A stretch of 7,957 nt of DNA from Draconibacterium sp. (GCA_015493625.1 WGCT01000165.1:1-7957); one strand, 5' to 3'; shown: positions 1 to 5,976, numbered from the stretch's first letter. Notes: generated from the letters alone by a model not told the origin. Made by a program: numbers and translations.

Positions 1-81
1 GTGATGTAATTGTGTAATATACAGATGTTTATGGGCGTAAATATTTTTTATGCTTTATAACACAAGTAAATAAATTAAAAG

Positions 82-174
82 TTCCGTAAGTCACGGTGTG
101 AGTTGCCAATTAACAGCTATTTAGATTAATTAACCAAACGCAATTTGAAAAATACTCACGCCGCGACTATCAGA
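82..174 (+). repeat. Palindromic repeat element, copy 1
   Basis: This is a ~93-bp element with 15-bp inverted arms at 89-103 (AGTCACGGTGTGAGT) and 154-168 (ACTCACGCCGCGACT), which pair with two mismatches. The centre is AT-rich. A near-identical copy in the same orientation lies at 1097-1188 and a half copy at 1619-1653. Identity continues outside the arms, from TTCC on the left to CTATCAGA on the right, so the repeated unit is larger than the hairpin. It encodes no transposase and resembles a REP/MITE-like non-autonomous repeat. The family is not one I can name. Confidence 0.8.
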
Positions 175-259
175 CTCCCTAAAAAATATTAGATTAAATC
201 ACTCAATACCCCAAAGGAATTGCTATGCGGCAATCTTGCGGTAGCAAAGGCAGAAAGAA

Positions 260-421
260 TTAACTTTTAATCCTTTTATCATAAAGTATTTTAATTAAAA
301 CAATCGCTAAAACAATATATGTTACGCCAAGAATATATTTGTTTGTTATAACATCAAAAAGCGAAAGAATTAAAATAACTATTGCTGCTACTATAGTTAC
401 AATGATTAATTTTTTCATCAT
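260..421 (-). CDS. Small two-helix membrane protein, 53 aa (hypothetical, possible immunity protein)
   Basis: A complete reading frame of 53 codons starts at a double ATG (419-421 and 416-418) and ends in TAA at 260-262. The protein begins MMKKLIIVTIV and ends YDKRIKS. It has two predicted membrane segments, about residues 4-21 and 29-46, separated by a short polar turn (DVITNKY), with lysines at the N-terminus and a basic C-terminal tail. This suggests an N-in, C-in helical hairpin. I recognise no family. It lies 102 bp downstream of the bacteriocin-like gene on the same strand, and both genes carry the motif AACACTTTAA shortly before the ATG. Bacteriocin immunity proteins are often small, hydrophobic and basic, so an immunity or accessory role is a reasonable inference but not shown. 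The alternative is a chance frame in AT-rich DNA. The double ATG, charge layout and shared upstream motif argue against that. Confidence 0.55.
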   Translation of the reverse strand: MMKKLIIVTIVAAIVILILSLFDVITNKYILGVTYIVLAIVLIKILYDKRIKS

Positions 422-434
422 ATAATAATTGATA

Positions 435-444
435 TTAAAGTGTT
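435..444 (-). promoter_or_regulatory. AACACTTTAA motif upstream of the 53-aa gene
   Basis: The minus strand reads AACACTTTAA 13 nt before the first ATG of the 53-aa gene. The same 10-mer sits 10 nt before the bacteriocin-like gene (738-747), and a 9/10 match is in the orphan leader (1525-1534). Within this intergenic gap the core AAAGTGTTT (437-445) also has an inverted partner AAACACTTT at 496-504. It could be an operator, a leader structure or a translation-start element. The sequence cannot separate these. Confidence 0.3.
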
Positions 445-523
445 TTCATTGATATCTGCTCTGTATTATTATAAGTACAATAAATAAACAATTACAAACA
501 CTTTGTTGATTTAAAACTATTTG

Positions 524-727
524 TTAATCAGTTAAAAACATACCTCCACAAACTAAATCCGCTGCAATAAATCCAGCAGATACCCATCCAATTGGATTCC
601 ACCAATTAGATATAAGACCAACAGCATATACTCCACTCCCAACTGCAATTGTTGCACAAGCTTTTGACCAACCCTCTTTCGATCCTCCATTCACCTCTTC
701 CATTTTTTCAAAACTCAATTCTTTCAT
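524..727 (-). CDS. Bacteriocin-like peptide precursor with double-glycine leader
   Basis: This 67-aa precursor carries a leader of the type cut and exported by ABC transporters with a C39 peptidase domain. The leader is MKELSFEKMEEVNGG (residues 1-15), with the expected pattern of Leu4, Met9, Val12 and Gly14-Gly15. It matches the leaders of Bacteroidota peptides annotated as class IIb (lactobin A/cerein 7B-like) bacteriocins. The predicted mature peptide, residues 16-67, is 52 aa, hydrophobic and glycine/alanine-rich. It has two cysteines (24 and 60) that could form a disulfide, an NWWNP turn at 41-45, and closely spaced small residues (G30, G32, G37, G47, G52) suited to helix packing in a membrane. 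Its counted charge is about -1, unusual for a membrane-active bacteriocin. The flanking small membrane proteins are immunity candidates. No transporter or peptidase is in the window. A non-killing role such as signalling is possible. The peptide class is fairly sure; the activity is not. Confidence 0.8.
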   Translation of the reverse strand: MKELSFEKMEEVNGGSKEGWSKACATIAVGSGVYAVGLISNWWNPIGWVSAGFIAADLVCGGMFLTD

Positions 728-734
728 AATAAAA

Positions 735-808
735 AATTTAAAGTGTTAAAAATCGGAAAAATGCCCAACCATGTAACCCTGCCGATAAAATAATCAGGTT
801 TTTGTTCT
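735..808 (-). promoter_or_regulatory. Conserved leader/upstream block of the bacteriocin-like gene
   Basis: This block immediately upstream of the peptide gene is repeated at 1522-1603. From AAGTGTT to ATCAGG I count 54 identical positions out of 58, with one indel. It contains AACACTTTAA 10 nt before the ATG. Two short complementary pairs are kept in both copies, CCTG/CAGG and TCGG/CCGA. They interleave, so they could form alternative or pseudoknotted RNA structures. No exact TAnnTTTG promoter is visible. It is probably the 5' leader or promoter region of this peptide family. Confidence 0.5.
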
Positions 809-901
809 ATTTGTAATTATATACAATTGAGGTTACAGACTTTGTTTTTATAGAAAAATAAATGCAACACTTAAGGTGCGTAGCAAGCAAAAAAATAGGA
901 A

Positions 902-1087
902 TCACGAATTAACTTTTTTTTTGTTCTCTTTAATTATTTCCCTTCCGCATATTATTGCAAAAAGAATAGCTCCAATACCTGTTAAAATTAAACCTGGATA
1001 AATTGGGAGAACCAATGTCAGACCCAAAATTAAACCTGCAATGGTCAGATTGGCGAAATATATAATTCTTATTAATTTTAGTCTCAT
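902..1087 (-). CDS. Small two-helix membrane protein, 61 aa (hypothetical, possible immunity protein)
   Basis: From the ATG at 1085-1087 the protein is 61 aa, beginning MRLKLIRIIYF and ending KENKKKVNS. It has two membrane segments, about residues 7-28 and 31-48, joined by a tight LPIYPG turn, and a strongly basic hydrophilic tail. An upstream in-frame ATG at 1100-1102 would add five residues (MEFII), but it lies inside the palindromic repeat that begins at 1097, so the inner Met is the likelier start. The gene is on the same strand as the bacteriocin-like gene and 174 bp upstream of it, with the conserved leader block in between. They may therefore be separate transcripts. I recognise no family. 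The size, two-helix topology and basic tail are like those of known bacteriocin immunity proteins, which is the basis for that inference. Confidence 0.55.
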   Translation of the reverse strand: MRLKLIRIIYFANLTIAGLILGLTLVLPIYPGLILTGIGAILFAIICGREIIKENKKKVNS

Positions 1088-1096
1088 TATAATAAA

Positions 1097-1188
1097 TTCC
1101 ATAAGTCGCGGTGTGAGTTACCAATTAACAGCTATTTTACCAATTAACCAAATGCAATTTGCAAAATACTCACGCCGCGACTATCAGA
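1097..1188 (+). repeat. Palindromic repeat element, copy 2
   Basis: This is the best-preserved copy, with arms AGTCGCGGTGTGAGT (1104-1118) and ACTCACGCCGCGACT (1168-1182) complementary except at one position. It has the same orientation as copy 1, and the two together bracket the three small genes as direct repeats about 0.92 kb apart. Its left end abuts the start of the 61-aa membrane protein gene. Short open frames here that contain SRGVSYQ are translations of the repeat and not genes. Confidence 0.85.
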
Positions 1189-1227
1189 TAGCAAAACTAT
1201 CTTTGGTAATCTTCCGAAACTTTTTAA

Positions 1228-1307
1228 CTTCGTAATGGGCTTTACGAAGCCTTTTGCCTCTCCGGGTCGGGAACAAATTAATACGTGGATCTAGCTTCCG
1301 GAGAGGC
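1228..1307 (+). other. Cluster of hairpins with mutually exclusive pairings
   Basis: Three perfect inverted repeats lie in a row. CTTCGTAA (1228-1235) pairs with TTACGAAG (1242-1249). GGCTT (1238-1242) pairs with AAGCC (1247-1251) around a TACG tetraloop and is followed by TTTT. GCCTCTCCGG (1256-1265) pairs with CCGGAGAGGC (1298-1307) across a 32-nt loop. The first two share bases and cannot form together. The region is GC-richer than its surroundings and encodes nothing visible. It could be a terminator cluster, a small structured RNA or the scar of a mobile element. Confidence 0.45.
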
Positions 1308-1370
1308 TTACCCACTAAATTTGTTTTTTCCTGTAAGAGTTAATAATGTCATTATGTTTTATTTGTTTTT

Positions 1371-1405
1371 CCTGTTTCGGGTTAATGAGACAGGGGTTTC
1401 TTTTT
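1371..1405 (+). terminator. Terminator-like hairpin with no obvious gene
   Basis: CCTGTTTC (1371-1378) pairs with GAGACAGG (1387-1394), counting one G-U pair, around an 8-nt loop. GGTTTCTTTTT follows, as in an intrinsic terminator read on the plus strand. No plus-strand gene precedes it, so it may be left over from a lost gene or end a small RNA. The TTTTTCCTGT...GGTTAAT stretch also has a degenerate echo about 40 bp upstream (1325-1345). Confidence 0.3.
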
Positions 1406-1521
1406 AATGGTTCCACCAACTAATTTATGAAAAAATATTTGGCAATTCAAAATATTTTTTACCCCATCCTCATAATATACATCTAGTAATTGATTAAGTA
1501 TCAGCCATAAAGCTCTATAAA

Positions 1522-1603
1522 AATTTTAAGTGTTAAAAATTCGGACAAATACCCAACCATATAACCCTGCCGATAAAAAAATCAGGCTTGCAAAAGTTGT
1601 TCT
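1522..1603 (-). repeat. Orphan second copy of the bacteriocin-gene leader block
   Basis: This is a close copy of 735-808 in the same orientation. On the minus strand it should lead into a peptide gene to its left. The only ATG there (1505-1507) gives ATG GCT GAT ACT and then a stop, so no leader peptide or bacteriocin follows. The downstream peptide gene has been lost or was never there. A half copy of the palindromic repeat stands 16 bp to the right, which repeats the order 'leader block then palindromic element' of the intact module, minus its genes. Confidence 0.65.
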
Positions 1604-1618
1604 CGGGTGGTTGTTAGT

Positions 1619-1653
1619 TTCCATAAGTCGCGGTGTGAGTTACCAATTTGCAA
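1619..1653 (+). repeat. Palindromic repeat element, partial copy 3
   Basis: This retains the left flank and left arm (AGTCGCGGTGTGAGT, 1626-1640) plus TTACCAATT, then joins directly to TTGCA-like sequence found near the right half of copy 2. The right arm is missing. It looks like an internal or terminal deletion of the full element. Confidence 0.7.
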
Positions 1654-2041
1654 TAGAACTCTTTTTTAGTAAAACCACCAATCCGGACATAAACAGTAAA
1701 GGTTACAAAATAGAGCCGGCGAGGAGCCATTACAAGTAAACCATCCAATAGTTTCACTATAAGGTTAAATATAAACCGACTAAAACATTGAATCTTAATA
1801 AAAGTACGAATTGTTTTATGTTTAATTCGTTGACAATGATAAAAAAGGGTTTGCTGAAAAGCTCAGATATGTGTCAGATTTGGACTTTGTGATGTGCAGC
1901 AGAGTTGATAAAATATCTGAACCACAGCATGAATAAATGCAAGTATTTTTAATATAACAAGATAAAAAGCTTGTACTTTTAAATGTATCAAACAGGGTAT
2001 TTAACTGTATGTTTAGTGTTTAATTGTATTTCCGGCAGTAT
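1654..2041. other. Gene-poor stretch
   Basis: I see no convincing gene in these 388 bases. A 36-codon open frame at 1826-1936 on the plus strand lacks an ATG at its beginning and reads like protein (it includes KGFAEKLRYVSDLDFV), so it could be the tail of a decayed gene. A small inverted repeat, ACGAATT at 1806-1812 with AATTCGT at 1824-1830, lies at its left end. No clear terminator is visible for the minus-strand gene that stops at 2042. Confidence 0.4.
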
Positions 2042-3124
2042 CTAAATAGTTTTAAATGCATCAACAAAAACAAACCAAATAAGAACAATAAATACAATAT
2101 TGTATACCACTGAAACAAACAAAAATTTCAGTAATACTTTTATCATTCTCTGTCCGTAAAATTTTTTCAATGCGATAATAAAATAGAGCGGCATTAAGAG
2201 TATCAGAATAAACGGAATTATTGCAGGTAAATTACTGAAAATTAGATGCAACGCAACAAGAACTGTTAAAACAACAAATACAAAAGTATGAATGTGGATT
2301 GAAAAAACCAGATGGCGCATGTAGTTATATTTTCGTCGGATGTACGCAAGTTTTAAAATAAAAGCAAAAATAGGCAGCAGTAGAAAAAATGCCCACGACA
2401 GGTACTTTAATACTTTTGAAACAAGCTGATTGGGGGAACGAAAAAGATAAATTAAACGTTTTAATATATCTCTTTTCTCAGGATCGGTCTCTCTCTTTAA
2501 TCTTTTTTCGAATTGATTGGCATAGGAACTTAATTTCTGTTGCAAATTATCGTAATCGGAAAGAGAATCATTGTTATAATTTAAAATAACTCCTCCACTT
2601 TTATCTGAATCGAAACCAATGTCGAATTGATTGTGTATGGTATCGTTAGCAGTTGTCTCCGAATCGATATTTGATGCAACAGTGTAATAAATCGAGTCGG
2701 AAAAAGTACTTATGCTCGAATCGAGAATCATTCCTTTTTCATTGTTAAGCGAAGTTCCGAGTATTTTGTTTAATCCCCTATTTGAATAAACCTGTAGCAA
2801 AAGAAAGAGAATAAAACTGACAAAAATAAAAATACGAAATGGAGGAGCATATTTTACTCGTCGCCCTTCAATATACTCTTTCGAGAGAAAGCCGGGTTTA
2901 AAAAGAAGGGCTGCAATGGTATGAAAAAAGCGGGTGTCGAAAGCAAAGAAGTCACCCATAAAAGTATAAATAATAAACGTAAAAGGCTTATCGTAATCGG
3001 TAACCGACTGTCCGCATTCGGGACAAAATTTACCATCAAATTTTGTCCCGCAATTTGCACACGTAACATTTTTATACGAGATTTTATTCTCTTTACGCTT
3101 AAACAAATTTGTCGATAACTTCAT
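2042..3124 (-). CDS. DUF3667 domain-containing zinc-ribbon membrane protein
   Basis: This 360-aa protein has the layout of the DUF3667 family, common in Bacteroidota and of unknown function. A zinc ribbon with Cys22, Cys25, Cys34 and Cys37 (CANCG then FCPECG) opens the protein. The family core follows at about residues 56-112: FDTRFFHTI, LLFKPGFLSKEYIEGRR and KYAPPFR, running into the first membrane helix (97-112). A long hydrophilic region (about 113-235) rich in Asp, Ser and Asn should lie on one side of the membrane. Four more hydrophobic segments follow at about 242-261, 272-296, 299-318 and 330-353. The start ATG lies inside the last codons of the CvpA-family gene upstream, a 26-bp overlap in a different frame, so the two are probably translationally coupled. 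A membrane or envelope role is likely, but no substrate can be named. Confidence 0.88.
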   Translation of the reverse strand: MKLSTNLFKRKENKISYKNVTCANCGTKFDGKFCPECGQSVTDYDKPFTFIIYTFMGDFFAFDTRFFHTIAALLFKPGFLSKEYIEGRRVKYAPPFRIFIFVSFILFLLLQVYSNRGLNKILGTSLNNEKGMILDSSISTFSDSIYYTVASNIDSETTANDTIHNQFDIGFDSDKSGGVILNYNNDSLSDYDNLQQKLSSYANQFEKRLKRETDPEKRDILKRLIYLFRSPNQLVSKVLKYLSWAFFLLLPIFAFILKLAYIRRKYNYMRHLVFSIHIHTFVFVVLTVLVALHLIFSNLPAIIPFILILLMPLYFIIALKKFYGQRMIKVLLKFLFVSVVYNIVFIVLIWFVFVDAFKTI

Positions 3125-3629
3125 TCTTTGTTGTTTTAATACTTTCGCCCCACGAATTTACAAACGGAAATATTGAAGGAGCTAAATTTTTCAGTGGTTC
3201 ATACATTCGCGACTCCTTTTTTGTTTTTTCGGAAACAAGTCCAATGCTATCGTTTATGCTATCGAAAAAGAGTAAAACAATACTTAAAATCAGTGCTCCT
3301 TTTAAAAGTCCGAAAACCAGCCCTGCCAGTTTATTTACAAACCCGAGCAAAATTGTTTCTACCAATTTTGTTACCACTTTTGCAACAAAATGAACAATAA
3401 CAATGATAATAATAAATGTAAGTATAAACGAAACAGTATTAAGATGTTCCCATTTCCAGTCGAAGTTTTCGGTTAAAAAGTTGGAGGTGATATACGAAAA
3501 TTCAATGGCACCCCAGATTCCCAGAATCAATGCTGCCAACGATGCTAATTCAACAATAAGACCTTTTCGGAACCCGGCAATTGCTGTTAAAGCAAGTAGT
3601 ATTCCCAAAACAATATCAATGTAATTCAT
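3099..3629 (-). CDS. CvpA family membrane protein
   Basis: This is a 176-aa integral membrane protein of the CvpA family, named for an Escherichia coli protein needed for colicin V production and since tied to envelope homeostasis. It shows the family's four-helix pattern: membrane segments at about residues 4-20, 24-44, 66-86 and 104-122. The conserved GFRKG turn (19-23) lies between helices 1 and 2, NKLAGLVFG (99-107) leads into helix 4, and a C-terminal LKNLAPSIFP element (147-156) matches the family. The length is typical. It is the first gene of a minus-strand pair; its last codons overlap the start of the DUF3667 gene. Its promoter should lie in the 117-bp gap shared with the divergent GH3 gene, but I find no exact match to the -7 consensus on this strand. 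The colicin-linked name says nothing about the bacteriocin-like gene 2.4 kb away. Confidence 0.87.
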   Translation of the reverse strand: MNYIDIVLGILLALTAIAGFRKGLIVELASLAALILGIWGAIEFSYITSNFLTENFDWKWEHLNTVSFILTFIIIIVIVHFVAKVVTKLVETILLGFVNKLAGLVFGLLKGALILSIVLLFFDSINDSIGLVSEKTKKESRMYEPLKNLAPSIFPFVNSWGESIKTTKNEVIDKFV

Positions 3630-3714
3630 AGTACAAATTATAGGTTTTTACAACTGTAAAAATAAACTAAAAAAGAGACAATAAATAATCGAATAAAATT
3701 TATAAATATTTTCA

Positions 3715-3722
3715 TACATTTG
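3715..3722 (+). promoter_or_regulatory. Bacteroidota-type -7 element for the GH3 gene
   Basis: TACATTTG matches the TAnnTTTG consensus of the Bacteroidota primary sigma factor exactly and ends 24 nt before the ATG of the GH3 gene. No good TTTG -33 element is visible at the usual distance, so the call rests on the -7 box and its position. Confidence 0.45.
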
Positions 3723-3746
3723 AAAAATAACCAAATGAATTAACGG

Positions 3747-5267
3747 ATGCCACTACTCAACTCAGTAATTAAATGGATAAACACAAAACGTAATTACCAG
3801 ATTCAATATTACAGCGAACATCCCATTGAGATTCAAAACGAAACACTTTTAGACCTGTTAAGCCACGCTAAAAACACAGAATGGGGAAAAAAATATAACT
3901 ATTCTGAGATTGCATCGATTGAAGAGTTTAAACAGAATATTCCGCTACAGGATTATAACGATATTAAACCACTGGTTGACCGGTTGCGTGCCGGCGAAAA
4001 AGATTTGCTCTGGCCGGGTGAAGTAAAGTGGTTTACAAAATCGTCGGGCACCACAAGCGACAAAAGCAAATTTATTCCGGTAACCAACGAGGCTCTCGAA
4101 GATTGCCATTTGCGGGGGCCGAAAGATGTTTTTGCTCAGTATATTAACAATCATCCCGACACAAAAATATTAAAAGGCAAATCGTTAACTCTTGGCGGTA
4201 GCCACCGGATAAACAACTTTAACAACAATTCGTATTATGGCGATTTGTCGGCTATTATGATTGAGAATGTTCCGTTTTGGACCGATTTCATAAGAACACC
4301 ATCAACCGAAATTGCACTAATTGAAGAGTTTGAAGAGAAAATTGATAAAATTATTGAAACAGCACTCGACCAAAATGTTACCTCGTTCTCCGGTGTTCCT
4401 TCGTGGTATCTCGTACTGTTTAAAAAAGTTCTCGAAAGAACCGGTAAAAACAATATTTTTGAGGTATGGCCAAATATCGAGGTTTTTGTACATGGCGGAG
4501 TAAATTTCGACCCCTATCGCAAGCAATTTCAAAAACTATTCCCGTCGAAACAGATGCACTACATTGAAACCTACAACGCATCGGAAGGTTTTTTTGGAAT
4601 TCAAGACAGTTTATACAGCAACGACATGCTGTTAATGCTCGATTATGGTATTTACTACGAATTTATTCCGATGGACGAACTGGGGAAAGAGAACCCGAAA
4701 ACATTATGTTTGTCGGAAGTAGAATTGGACGAAAATTATGCAATTGTAATTTCTACAAATGCAGGATTGTGGCGGTACATTATTGGCGACACAATTAAAT
4801 TCACAAATAAATATCCGTTTAAAATTAAAGTTACCGGCCGCACCAAACATTTTATAAATGCTTTTGGCGAGGAGGTAATTATCGACAATGCCGAGCGTGC
4901 TATTCAAATTGCCTGCCACCACTCGCATGCCATTGTAAACGAATACACAGCCGGCCCAATTTTTATGGGCGACAACCAAAAAGGTGCGCACCAGTGGATT
5001 ATTGAATTCGAAGTTCCTCCAAAAGATTTAGAGCATTTTGCCTACATTCTCGATAACTCGTTAAAAACACTGAACTCTGACTACGAAGCAAAACGACATA
5101 AAAATCTTGCTTTAGAAAAACCAAAAATAGTTTCAGCGCCAAAAGGAACTTTTTACAACTGGATGAAACAGCGCGGTAAAATTGGCGGACAGAATAAAAT
5201 TCCCCGACTGGCAAATAATAGAAAATATCTCGATGAACTTATGAACATTATTGCTGAGAAAACTTAA
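3747..5267 (+). CDS. GH3-family acyl-adenylate-forming enzyme (GH3 auxin-responsive promoter family protein)
   Basis: This 506-aa protein belongs to the GH3 branch of the ANL adenylating enzymes. Plant members activate a carboxylic acid such as indole-3-acetate or jasmonate with ATP and join it to an amino acid; substrates of most bacterial members are unknown. The adenylation motifs are all present: the phosphate-binding loop TKSSGTTS (97-104), YNASEG (276-281) for adenine contact, RYIIGD (343-348), and the hinge segment GRTKHFINAFGEE (364-376) that starts the mobile C-terminal domain. The C-terminal domain ends with KQRGKIGGQNKIPRL (474-488), typical of the bacterial proteins. No signal peptide or membrane segment is seen, so it is probably cytosolic. 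It is full length and apparently intact. A deoxynucleoside kinase follows after 36 bp and is likely co-transcribed. The family is secure, and an acyl-amino acid synthetase activity is an inference. Confidence 0.92.
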   Translation: MPLLNSVIKWINTKRNYQIQYYSEHPIEIQNETLLDLLSHAKNTEWGKKYNYSEIASIEEFKQNIPLQDYNDIKPLVDRLRAGEKDLLWPGEVKWFTKSSGTTSDKSKFIPVTNEALEDCHLRGPKDVFAQYINNHPDTKILKGKSLTLGGSHRINNFNNNSYYGDLSAIMIENVPFWTDFIRTPSTEIALIEEFEEKIDKIIETALDQNVTSFSGVPSWYLVLFKKVLERTGKNNIFEVWPNIEVFVHGGVNFDPYRKQFQKLFPSKQMHYIETYNASEGFFGIQDSLYSNDMLLMLDYGIYYEFIPMDELGKENPKTLCLSEVELDENYAIVISTNAGLWRYIIGDTIKFTNKYPFKIKVTGRTKHFINAFGEEVIIDNAERAIQIACHHSHAIVNEYTAGPIFMGDNQKGAHQWIIEFEVPPKDLEHFAYILDNSLKTLNSDYEAKRHKNLALEKPKIVSAPKGTFYNWMKQRGKIGGQNKIPRLANNRKYLDELMNIIAEKT

Positions 5268-5303
5268 TTTTTTATACTTTAGATTTTCAAAAATAAATTG
5301 AAT

Positions 5304-5918
5304 ATGCATATTGCAGTAGCAGGAAATATTGGTGCCGGAAAAACAACGCTAAGCGAGCTTTTGGCAAAACATTATAAGTGGACTCCTCACTACGAAGATG
5401 TTGATGAGAATCCCTATTTGAACGACTTTTATAACGACATGCAACGGTGGTCGTTTAACCTTCAAATCTATTTCTTAAACTCACGCTTCCAACAAATTAT
5501 CGATATCCGAAAGTCGGGAAAGACAATCATTCAGGACAGAACAATTTACGAAGATGCCGAAATTTTTGCACCCAACCTGCACAGCATGGGATTAATGAGC
5601 ACGCGCGACTTTAATAACTATAAAACACTGTTCGATTTAATGGTGAGTTTAATTCAACCACCCGATTTATTAATTTACCTTAGAGCAACTGTGCCAACTT
5701 TGGTAAACCAAATTCAGAAGCGGGGGCGCGAATACGAAAGTTCTATCCGGATAGATTATTTGAAACAGCTGAACGAACGTTACGATAAATGGATTGATAA
5801 TTATAAAATGGGAAAAGTTCTGATTATAGATGTCGATAATATCGATTTTATTTCGAATCCCGAGGATTTAAGTTTAATTATCGATAAAATTGATGCTCAA
5901 ATTCACGGGCTGTTTTAA
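5304..5918 (+). CDS. Deoxynucleoside kinase
   Basis: This enzyme transfers phosphate from ATP to the 5'-hydroxyl of a deoxynucleoside, the first step of deoxynucleotide salvage in the cytosol. With the ATG at 5304 it is 204 aa, the usual length for bacterial dGK/dAK-type kinases. It shows the P-loop GNIGAGKTT (7-15, Lys13), the acidic segment YEDVDENPY (30-38) with the likely catalytic Glu31, QDRTIYEDA (77-85) with the substrate-binding Asp78-Arg79 pair, and the LID region KRGREYE (139-145) with arginines that contact the phosphates. A TTG six bases upstream could extend it by two residues, but MHIAVAGNIG is the normal family start. The preference for purine or pyrimidine substrates cannot be read from these motifs. 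It is probably co-transcribed with the GH3 gene and convergent with the adenosine-kinase-like gene. Confidence 0.92.
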   Translation: MHIAVAGNIGAGKTTLSELLAKHYKWTPHYEDVDENPYLNDFYNDMQRWSFNLQIYFLNSRFQQIIDIRKSGKTIIQDRTIYEDAEIFAPNLHSMGLMSTRDFNNYKTLFDLMVSLIQPPDLLIYLRATVPTLVNQIQKRGREYESSIRIDYLKQLNERYDKWIDNYKMGKVLIIDVDNIDFISNPEDLSLIIDKIDAQIHGLF

Positions 5919-5940
5919 TTAAACCAAGTTGATAAAAGAT

Positions 5941-5976
5941 TTACAATCCTTTATATTTCAGGTTACAATCCTTTAT
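5941..5976 (+). repeat. Short direct repeat
   Basis: TTACAATCCTTTAT occurs at 5941-5954 and again at 5963-5976, a 22-bp period, just after the deoxynucleoside kinase stop codon. It could be simple slippage or a paired binding site. Nothing else supports a function. Confidence 0.5.

Noticed and set aside
930..1124. Minus-strand frame of 64 codons overlapping the 61-aa membrane protein
   Set aside because: It is an out-of-frame shadow, begins inside the repeat and has an implausible composition.
1104..1182. Invertible promoter of the Bacteroides phase-variation type
   Set aside because: Only 49 bp lie between the inverted arms, with no recognisable promoter there and no recombinase nearby.
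82..1188. Palindromic repeats as integron attC sites
   Set aside because: They lack the RYYYAAC and GTTRRRY core sites expected at attC ends, and no integrase is present.
82..1653. CRISPR array
   Set aside because: Only two full copies and one half copy, about 0.5-0.9 kb apart, with genes rather than uniform spacers between them.
1041..1739. Plus-strand frames of 64 and 69 codons sharing SRGVSYQ
   Set aside because: The shared peptide is the translation of the palindromic repeat in the same phase; the frames overlap repeats and leader blocks and have no start context.
3109..3393. 94-codon plus-strand frame opposite the CvpA gene
   Set aside because: It is antisense to a well-supported family member and shows no family features of its own.
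3099..3629. CvpA protein as part of the bacteriocin locus
   Set aside because: CvpA-family proteins are widespread and not specific to bacteriocin export; the gene is 2.4 kb away and paired with the DUF3667 gene.
5298..5303. TTG start for the deoxynucleoside kinase
   Set aside because: The ATG two codons later gives the usual family N-terminus with the P-loop at the expected distance.
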